From: Madurella fahalii
Lineage: Eukaryota > Ascomycota > Sordariomycetes > Sordariales
Assembly: GCA_029876055.1 (NCBI GenBank)
Contig: CM056875.1
Coordinates: forward strand, 4,985,001-5,049,000
DNA length: 64,000 nt
Direction of reading: 5' to 3'
This document shows, one piece after another, positions 57,659 through 64,000 of this stretch (position 1 is the first letter of the stretch; each line of letters begins with the position of its first letter). Below the pieces are notes generated by a model, which was given only the letters and a program-made list of their open reading frames with translations, searched no databases and had not been told where the DNA came from. The position numbers and the translations under genes were made by a program.

Positions 57659-58873
57659 TCATGATTCCCGTAGGAGCCGCAAGACACTTGAAACAAGGTA
57701 GAGGCTCCCGGCAATGACCAAGGGACCGTCCCCTGCGGCCCGAGAAGCCCAGGTCAGTGCCCCTTTAACATCGTCCCCAGCGTTATGCGTGCCCGTCCTT
57801 TCGGCACCATGTCGAACAGCCAGTTGAAGCAACTCGGAGGGGTCTGTGGCCTTGACCCAGGGCATTCCGTCAACGGGACCGAAACGCACAGCGGCAGCCT
57901 GGTCGCCCGGCCGCAGAAGCAGCCCAAGAATTCCATCCATATCTTTGCCCTGGGTAGCGGCAAGAACCCACGTAACCGGACGGCCTCCCGAGCGAAAGCG
58001 CTTGTTGACGTAGCCGGCCAAGGCTTCGGCCGACTGGGGATTGTGGGCACCGTCGAGAAGAACAGGTTGCTGACGGCCGGTGATCTTCTGAAGATCGAGC
58101 CTCTGCAGACGCCCGGGCCATTGCGCCTGCCTGATAGCGGTCAGGAGGTCAGCCAAAGGGCGGTCGTGCTCCGGACACGCTAGACGGAAAGCCATATGAG
58201 CGCATGCCAGATTTTGTATCTGGTGTGGTTCATAGTCATCGTTCGAGAGCGCCTCGGCGATATTCGCGGTTGAGGGCAAATGAACTTCAACCCCGACCCC
58301 ACGAGCATGCCTTTTGATAACTTCCAGTACAGATGGCTGGTTACTGCCGTCTACCACGCAAGGGACGCCTGGGCGCATGATGCCTGCTTTCTGCAGGGCA
58401 ATGTCCTCGATTGTGTTGCCAAGGAAAGACTGATGATCAAGCCCAATATTTGCCATGACAGTAACTGTCTTGTGCTTTAGCACATTAGTAGCATCCAGCC
58501 TGCCACCGAGACCGACCTCGACCACGCCGTACTCGACCTTCTGGCGGTGGAAGATTTCAAAGGCGGTTGCTGTCAGGAGCTCAAACTCGGTTGCGCCAAC
58601 CCGCCCGTCTCTGTCCCTTTGCTTCACCACGTCTTCGGCATCTCGGAACACAGCTTCCGAGACGGGCTTGCCATTGACGGCGATGCAGTCCCAGCGATCA
58701 ACCAGATGGGGCGATGTGAACCTGGCGCAAGATAGGCCGCTAGCGGTGAGCATGGCCGTGAGATACGAACATATTGAGCCCTTGCCATTCGTCCCCGCCA
58801 CATGGATTGCCTTCCACGTCTGCGGCGTGTACTGGACCAAACGGCCGACGCGGGCAAGTCCCAAGTTGATCAT
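57659..58873 (-). CDS. Dihydrofolate synthase (folylpolyglutamate synthase family, Fol3-like)
   Basis: Ligase joining dihydropteroate and L-glutamate with ATP in folate biosynthesis. Single exon; ATG at 58873 (MINLGLARVGRLVQY) matches the fungal N-terminus, giving 404 aa. The ATP P-loop is HVAGTNGKGS (24-33), followed by FTSPHLVDRWDCIAVNGKPV, TEFELLTATAFEIF, VEVGLGGRLDATNVL and DHQSFLGNTIEDIALQKAGIM, all Mur-ligase/FPGS signatures. LLDGAHNPQSAEALAGYV lies in the C-terminal domain. The short length and Fol3-type start favour dihydrofolate synthase over the longer folylpolyglutamate synthase (Met7). An open frame upstream of the ATG is probably 5' leader. Confidence 0.92.
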   Translation of the reverse strand: MINLGLARVGRLVQYTPQTWKAIHVAGTNGKGSICSYLTAMLTASGLSCARFTSPHLVDRWDCIAVNGKPVSEAVFRDAEDVVKQRDRDGRVGATEFELLTATAFEIFHRQKVEYGVVEVGLGGRLDATNVLKHKTVTVMANIGLDHQSFLGNTIEDIALQKAGIMRPGVPCVVDGSNQPSVLEVIKRHARGVGVEVHLPSTANIAEALSNDDYEPHQIQNLACAHMAFRLACPEHDRPLADLLTAIRQAQWPGRLQRLDLQKITGRQQPVLLDGAHNPQSAEALAGYVNKRFRSGGRPVTWVLAATQGKDMDGILGLLLRPGDQAAAVRFGPVDGMPWVKATDPSELLQLAVRHGAERTGTHNAGDDVKGALTWASRAAGDGPLVIAGSLYLVSSVLRLLRES

Positions 58874-59618
58874 GATCACAGCGACACGGTTGTTTGCTGG
58901 TTGGGCTTGCCTGGGTTTGCCGCGAGTTCCCGTAACGCGCTCTCCCTTCGGGCCGAGAGAGGAACAAACACAGGCAAACACCAAAAAACAGCCAATGTAC
59001 GGCTTTCTTCTGTTGATATCCGACTGTTCTGATACGGCGAGGATGCTGTCGGAGATGAGTCACAGTGCTCACTGGGGGATGAGCTTCACGATTCTTGCCA
59101 AGACGGGCGCAAGCTCTCCAGAGCGTGTCAATTTTAGCGGCGATTGCTCCCCTGAACCGATCGACGACAGGGCCTTTGGCGCCCCGATACCCGGAGACAG
59201 GTCTGATTGATGCATAAAATTCTGGCTAGGGTTGCATTGTGTCGGCGCATTGAACCCGTAAACCACACAACTCCTATGCGTCTACACGTGACTTGGGTCG
59301 CGCTAAGCCTCCTGCGACTCGAGCATGGGGGCTCCCTGCGCCAACTTCGCGTGGAAAAGCCCGCCCCGCTCAAAAATGGTATTGGCCCATCCTCGCCGCT
59401 CGCATTCTCTTTTCCTCTTCATCACTCGCAACCCCACGCAACTAACGCGCGAGGGCCCAGCCTCCGTTGAAGCTTTGACGCATCCCAAGCAACCGATCCC
59501 CATCGATTGACGAGTCGCGATATCACGGTCGCAGTCGCCTCGCTTCGACCATTACGCTCGTTGTCACGTTCTCCTCGATTTAGTATCCAAACGGTTTTGG
59601 CGACCGCATTCGAGGAAG
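58874..59618. other. Divergent spacer, dihydrofolate synthase / unknown gene
   Basis: About 745 bp holding both promoters. No gene or distinctive element recognised. Confidence 0.55.
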
Positions 59619-61061
59619 ATGGGTCTTCGGTAAGCCTAGCCCCATATCTGGCGCGACCGCGCTTGTCCACACGGGCCACCTTGCCATCAACGCAACAACC
59701 GTCGCGCCATCGGCAAATGTTGTTTTGCATCATTAATCGTGTTCTGCGGTCGCCACGTTCTGCAGCACAAGATTATTTTCCCTTCTTTTTTGCGATTGCG
59801 CGCTAACCAAAGCATGCTTTCCAATCAGGTTGTACCAGGCGCCGGTTGAATCCGACATCCAATCCAAGCCCGGCGCCGAGAAGGGTCCGGCGCAATCGCG
59901 GACCTCGATCCGCAGGATCCGTTCCATCCGCGTCTCGGATCAGGTGCGCGAGCGCCGCCGTCGCGTACTTGCCGCAGCCGCAGCATCCTACAACAGCTTC
60001 GATCCGAGGCGCGGGTCGACGACGTTCGAGCCGCCCGTGCTATCTCCGGGAACGGTTGACAGCAATGGAGCGACGGCTGGGTCCGAGCAGGGTCGCCGTG
60101 CGCTGCGCGACGTGGCCAGCCGCATGGGCATTCTGGACGAACGGGTTGTCGCCATGTTCGGCGAAAGATGGGCTCACCTGCACGCCGAATCGAACCCCAG
60201 CCCGCGCCGCGACGACAGCAATGACACATCGCCCATATTGACCATGGCGGTCGACGCAGAGTTCCTGCCTCGCACCAGACCGCATCCCGAGCCCTACTCC
60301 TACACCTTGTCCAATATTAGATCCACTCAAGCTCCCAATCATCCGGTATGTATCTTCTCCTTTGCCACTGTTGCTCCTTGCGCATTTTCTAACATGACGC
60401 AGTCTCGGGGCGCCACACGGTCTTCCGCATTCCTCCCCCCCATCGCCGGGCGGACGGGAGTCTGCGGGATCGCTCGCGGCCGACCTTTTTCGACGGTGCG
60501 GCCGATGAATATCAGCCGCGTGACAGAGCCGCTAGTCGCCGTCGCACGCCGGCACTCGAGGCTACCCGCCTTGACGGCTTGGGCGACCGTAACAGGAGCC
60601 TTAGCCCCGAGGTATGGGACACTCTGCAGAGCACTTTGACACCGGACCCGCAGCCGCCCAGCGTCGGGTCGTCATTCGCATCCGCATCAGCATCGGCGGC
60701 AGCATCTCAGAGTACCGCAGCCGGCTCGTCCAGGACGTCGTTCACGACGCCTGATACCGCCGGAGAGTCTCCGTTTGAGCCACCTTGCGAGTCGGGGTGT
60801 GATAACTCCGACACGGAGGGCGACGAAGACGACGAGATGGACCATATTGATATCCCTAGCTTTGGCTTGCGCGCGGCCGCCCGACGCTCCTATGCCGATG
60901 TAGCGCGCACCAATAACGAGGACCCGTTGGAGCTCCTGGGCGGAATAGGAGGAATGCAACGGATAGTGCGCAACCTGGCCCGACGGGAAGATATCCCCGA
61001 CGAATGGTGGGCTGAAGTTGGCCTCAGCCGGACTCTGTCTCGCGAGGCTTCTGAAAACTGA
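59619..61061 (+). CDS. Unknown fungal protein, acidic C-terminus; apparent frameshift
   Basis: Family not named, though the core WDTLQSTLTPDPQPPSVGSS looks like a conserved fungal block. Exon 1 is 59619-59629 (MGLR), exon 2 59829-60345, exon 3 60403-61061. Intron 1 (199 bp) and intron 2 (57 bp, GTATGT, CTAAC, CGCAG) are clear. Exon 3 opens in one frame (SRGATRSSAFLPPIAG) but the conserved remainder (DGSLRDRSRPTFFDGAADEYQ onward, to the stop at 61061) lies in the frame offset by one. One extra base in the C7 run at 60435-60441, or in GGG at 60448-60450, joins them. An alternative acceptor at 60515 keeps frame but deletes about 37 codons of plausible coding sequence. The product is about 395 aa, Ser/Arg-rich with a Ser/Ala tract, an acidic EGDEDDEMD and a C-terminal helix ending in WWAEVGLSRTLSREASEN. 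Confidence 0.7.
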
Positions 61062-62883
61062 GGATTTGTCTTACCGTCGACCAGGTGAAAGCGGCATGTT
61101 TCCGCCCCTCCAAAAAAAAAAAAATCTCAAAAAAGCATTCATGAGCGTGATCATTTAACGGCGTTTGGGGCTGGCGCAGAAAGTTTTTGGGGTCTACGCT
61201 TTCATTAATTTGCTCATCCGACTATGACCAGGGGTTTTGAAGATGGGTTCCATTCTTCGATCGAGCACAGGGTGGGATCATGGGATGAAAAAGGTCCTGT
61301 TCGTCTATCTGGTTACTGGGCTTGTTCCAAGCCTATGGGGTCTGTTGGGCTGTTTTTCGGCAGCACCGTTGTGACGGCTACGGTAGCTCGGGGGAATGAG
61401 CACGAAGCATATTTGATCGTGCCGTCTCTGAGGGCGTTTGGCATATGTATGACTAGAATTTTTGTACATAAAGTGATGTTGGGGAAACCAAGCCGTTCCC
61501 AGAGGCCTCATTCTCGGAGGCCGCGGGCTTTAAATAATGGAGCTGATTGGGCGCCTTCTGGAGATTAGGGTAACATCACGCTTGTCCGTGAAAAGGGAAC
61601 CTCAAAACTGCCGATAGGTATACACACACGGATGGGCACAACTCGGAGTGTTTTGTTTCGCACCGACCCCCTCTTACATGTTTACCATGGTACGAAGCTG
61701 CGCATGAGCCTCCTTCCCCGCCATCCTCTGCCAAGATCAAGATTTTTTCTTTTCCATGTAATAGAGACAGGAAGATGACATGCAGCTTGAGCTCAGAGCT
61801 TGGTCAAGGATCGGCTCTTCTCAGCCTCCGTAAGGCAGGCAAACCCGCGGAGGAATGTCTGCACATTAATTCCCTTAACGGCGGAAGACAGCGAGAAATG
61901 CACGCAAGATGAGAAAATAAAGCTACCCATGATTCGAATAGACGGGATGTCCAGCATCAAATAAACATTTGGTATACATTTAATATCCAAGAGACGCCCA
62001 GTGACCTTTCAGGCTGGGGAATGGCCCCGGGTTTGCGTCCCGGACAGGGAAGCCGCGGCTGGAACAGGCCACTAACAGCATTGGACAGGGCCTGGAGCGC
62101 GCCCAAGAGCCCGCTCTGGTGCGGCACGACACCGCCAACGCCCCGGCTTGCAGGCTACGGTCAGCAACGCGAATAGCCAACTGGGATCGCGTGCGCTAGC
62201 CTCTGCAATATACCCAACCTGGGCGTTAGTTCCAGCCTTTTTGCTGCTGAACCTCTGAACCCCGCGGTACGGAATCTCGATGTGAAACAAAGGGCTCGAT
62301 CAGGAAACTCGTTCGAACCTGGCATACTCTCATTTACTTTTCTCCTATTCTATATTGTTCCTCTCTGTTTCATTCTCTCCACCGACACGGCCTGATCGGG
62401 CAGTCTTCCCATCTCGTTGACCCCTGCCCTGACCCCGCCAACTGAACGTGCCCTGGCCGGATACCTTACCTTGCCTCAGGTGGTGAGCGATTCGACCTTC
62501 AGGAGCGTGTTTGCTTCCGCTTTCTCCCCGTCCGGTCACCACCGACCGACCGACTTGTCTTCCTTTCCGACCGGCCATCGCCCCTACGTGAGAAGTATCG
62601 GCACGTCTCGGACCCACAGTGTCGAAATTCCCCCCACGCCGGGGACGAATGATCTGACTATCTATCCCTGTCTACGCGCCGACCCTGTCCTCGATCGTTC
62701 AGGCAAGCCTCGGTCAGGCAGGAATGACGAACAGGACAGCACACCGATAGCCAACACCAAGTGGCGGTGCCAACGTCCTCACCCGCCGACAGCGACTTCA
62801 GCAAATCTACGGATACCAGTGTAAAGAGGAATTGCCGCCTGGGGCGTCCGGAGCCCGAGCCCAAGCCTAGGCCGGCCGTAGGC
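61062..62883. other. 1.8-kb spacer and 5' leader of the septation kinase
   Basis: Same-strand neighbours. Poly-A run near 61113. ORFs at 62417-62824 and others overlap and are not convincing; a long 5' leader for the kinase gene is likely. Confidence 0.55.
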
Positions 62884-64000
62884 ATGGCGCCGAACCGATC
62901 CCCGGGAAACGCTGCAGAGCGGCCGTACCATGGAGCCAACGGCAAGGCCGTTGTGGCGGTAAAGATGCCGGGGACTCCGCGCCGAGAACAGAGTCACAGA
63001 CAAGAGAAGGCCGTGCAGGATCCGGGACTGAAAGACTATGTAGGTCTCGGCTTCACCTTTGCTGCTCTCGCTCGCCCCGTCTCCGCTGCTCATCCCGCTC
63101 CGATTCTTACCGTCTTGTTTGCTTTTTCTTGGGTAGCCCGTGTTTGTTGCGGGTGAAATGAGCATGCACGGCCCGTCCCTACGTACATGCGTATGTGCGT
63201 GCATACATACCAGCTCACATATGCATTTGCGACTCGGCCGGTGGCTTGGCGGCGCTTGTTGTTTTTCTTTGTCCGGATGGAAATATGGCGTGGGGGCTGG
63301 ACGGGATAGGAACAATACACAACTGGCGCGCCCCATTACCCTCTGGGCTGTGGCCCACCCGATTTGCGAGACGTGGCTGACCAGCGAGTGTATGTAGAGA
63401 CTCGGCGACTGCATCGGAAAGGGAGCCTTCGGGTCTGTCTACAAGGCCTTCAACTGGGGAACTGGTGAAGCCGTCGCAGTCAAGCAAATAAAGCTTGTTG
63501 ACGTGCCCAAGAGCGAATTGCGCATGATCGAGGTGAGTTAAGGAGCCAGCCAGTGTGGAATTGAATAAGGGCCCCCTGATACTGATTTTGTACAGGCTGA
63601 GATTGATCTCCTCAAAAACCTCCATGTGAGCACAGAAACGCCACCGCGGCAACCAGCACGGGCACGGGGCGGCTCCCGAAATACTGACCGGCTAATAGCA
63701 TGACAATATCGTGAAATATATTGGTTTTGTCAAGACGGTCGACTGTCTCAATATCATCCTTGAGTCTGTTTGCCTCAAACTCTTGCAGGCTCCCTATCCT
63801 CTGATTGCTGACACGTCACCGGCAGATACTGCGAAAATGGATCTTTGCATTCCATCTGCAAAGCCTACGGAAAGTTCCCCGAGAACCTGGTCGGAGTTTA
63901 CATGACACAGGTCTTGCAAGGCCTGCAATATCTTCACGACCAGGGTGTTATCCATCGAGACATCAAGGGCGCCAACATCCTGACGACCAAGGATGGCACC
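62884..64000 (+). CDS. sepH: Septation-initiation kinase, Cdc7/SepH-like (STE-type), 3' truncated by window edge
   Basis: Serine/threonine kinase of the septation initiation network, acting at spindle pole bodies to trigger septum formation. Exons in the window: 62884-63039, 63398-63532, 63596-63625, 63699-63763 and 63826-64000 onward; introns are 358, 63, 73 and 62 bp. The first exon (MAPNRSPGN...) ends GLKDY and joins [29 protein letters not shown]. The Gly-rich loop is residues 59-66 and the ATP lysine is Lys81. [19 protein letters not shown] and [28 protein letters not shown] follow, then the catalytic loop [17 protein letters not shown] at the window edge. The match to the SepH/Cdc7 kinase domain is close; the rest of the protein lies outside. 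Confidence 0.93.

Noticed and set aside
62296..62330. GTTCGAA sequence resembling a tRNA T-loop
   Set aside because: Flanking bases do not form a T-stem and no anticodon or acceptor arm can be placed.
1..64000. A new multi-gene system such as a biosynthetic cluster, mobile element or defence island
   Set aside because: Neighbouring genes are mostly conserved single-copy housekeeping genes of unrelated function; no synthase, transposase, terminal repeat or clustered pathway was seen.

Overview
This window is nuclear DNA of a filamentous ascomycete, most likely a sordariomycete; a Sordariales/Chaetomiaceae-type genome would fit, but that is inference. The reasons are GC-rich coding sequence, one to four short introns per gene (mostly 47-130 bp, GTANGT-type donors, CTAAC/CTGAC branch sites, YAG acceptors), single genes separated by long untranslated spacers, and recognisable fungal orthologues. 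I see no operons, CRISPR array, transposon, virus or toxin gene. No tRNA or rRNA was found by eye. Most predicted ORFs of 60-300 codons are antisense or out-of-frame shadows of GC-rich genes.

Layout, left to right. 1-3552: DHX29/DHX57-like DEAH RNA helicase, cut by the left edge. 4779-6771 (-): importin alpha. 7250-9585: Pot1 telomere protein, divergent from importin alpha. 10269-14095 (-): cohesin subunit Scc3/STAG. 14765-15754 (-): urease accessory protein UreD, divergent from 16066-17873 RNA polymerase III subunit Rpc4. 18459-19951: FAD monooxygenase. 20201-21718 (-): monocarboxylate-type MFS transporter. 24888-27049 (-): regulator with an N-terminal conserved domain and a C-terminal six-cysteine zinc cluster. 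A long gene-free stretch follows. 31992-34284: mitotic B-type cyclin. 36050-38308: mitochondrial aspartate/glutamate carrier with EF-hands. 39554-40354 (-): F-box-like protein. 41163-42046: cystinosin. 42324-43609: zinc-less MDR oxidoreductase. 44622-45499: small unknown protein. 46816-48639 (-): Dal5-type MFS transporter. 49213-50318 (-): ACC deaminase. 52608-53596: C2H2 zinc-finger/coiled-coil protein. 55261-56553: alpha/beta hydrolase. 56609-57453 (-): DUF218-like protein. 57659-58873 (-): dihydrofolate synthase. 59619-61061: unknown fungal protein. 62884-64000: Cdc7/SepH-type septation kinase, cut by the right edge.

The content is mostly conserved single-copy housekeeping and cell-cycle genes (nuclear import, telomere capping, cohesion, cyclin B, septation kinase), with a few metabolic and transport genes between them. 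I found no coherent new multi-gene system. The observations most worth checking are: (a) three genes (24888-27049, 42324-43609, 59619-61061) that each need exactly one extra base at or beside a G/C homopolymer to read through, which points to systematic homopolymer undercalling, or less likely real lesions; (b) four copies of a 24-bp hairpin at 46118-46473 whose differences all fall in the loop or keep stem pairing; (c) a GC-AG intron in Scc3; (d) two stop-free introns of length 3n; (e) a GATA-factor site pair upstream of ureD and an ACGCGT box upstream of Scc3.

All exon boundaries were placed by eye from splice consensus and reading frame, and no alignment was run. Protein families were assigned from motifs recognised in the translations.
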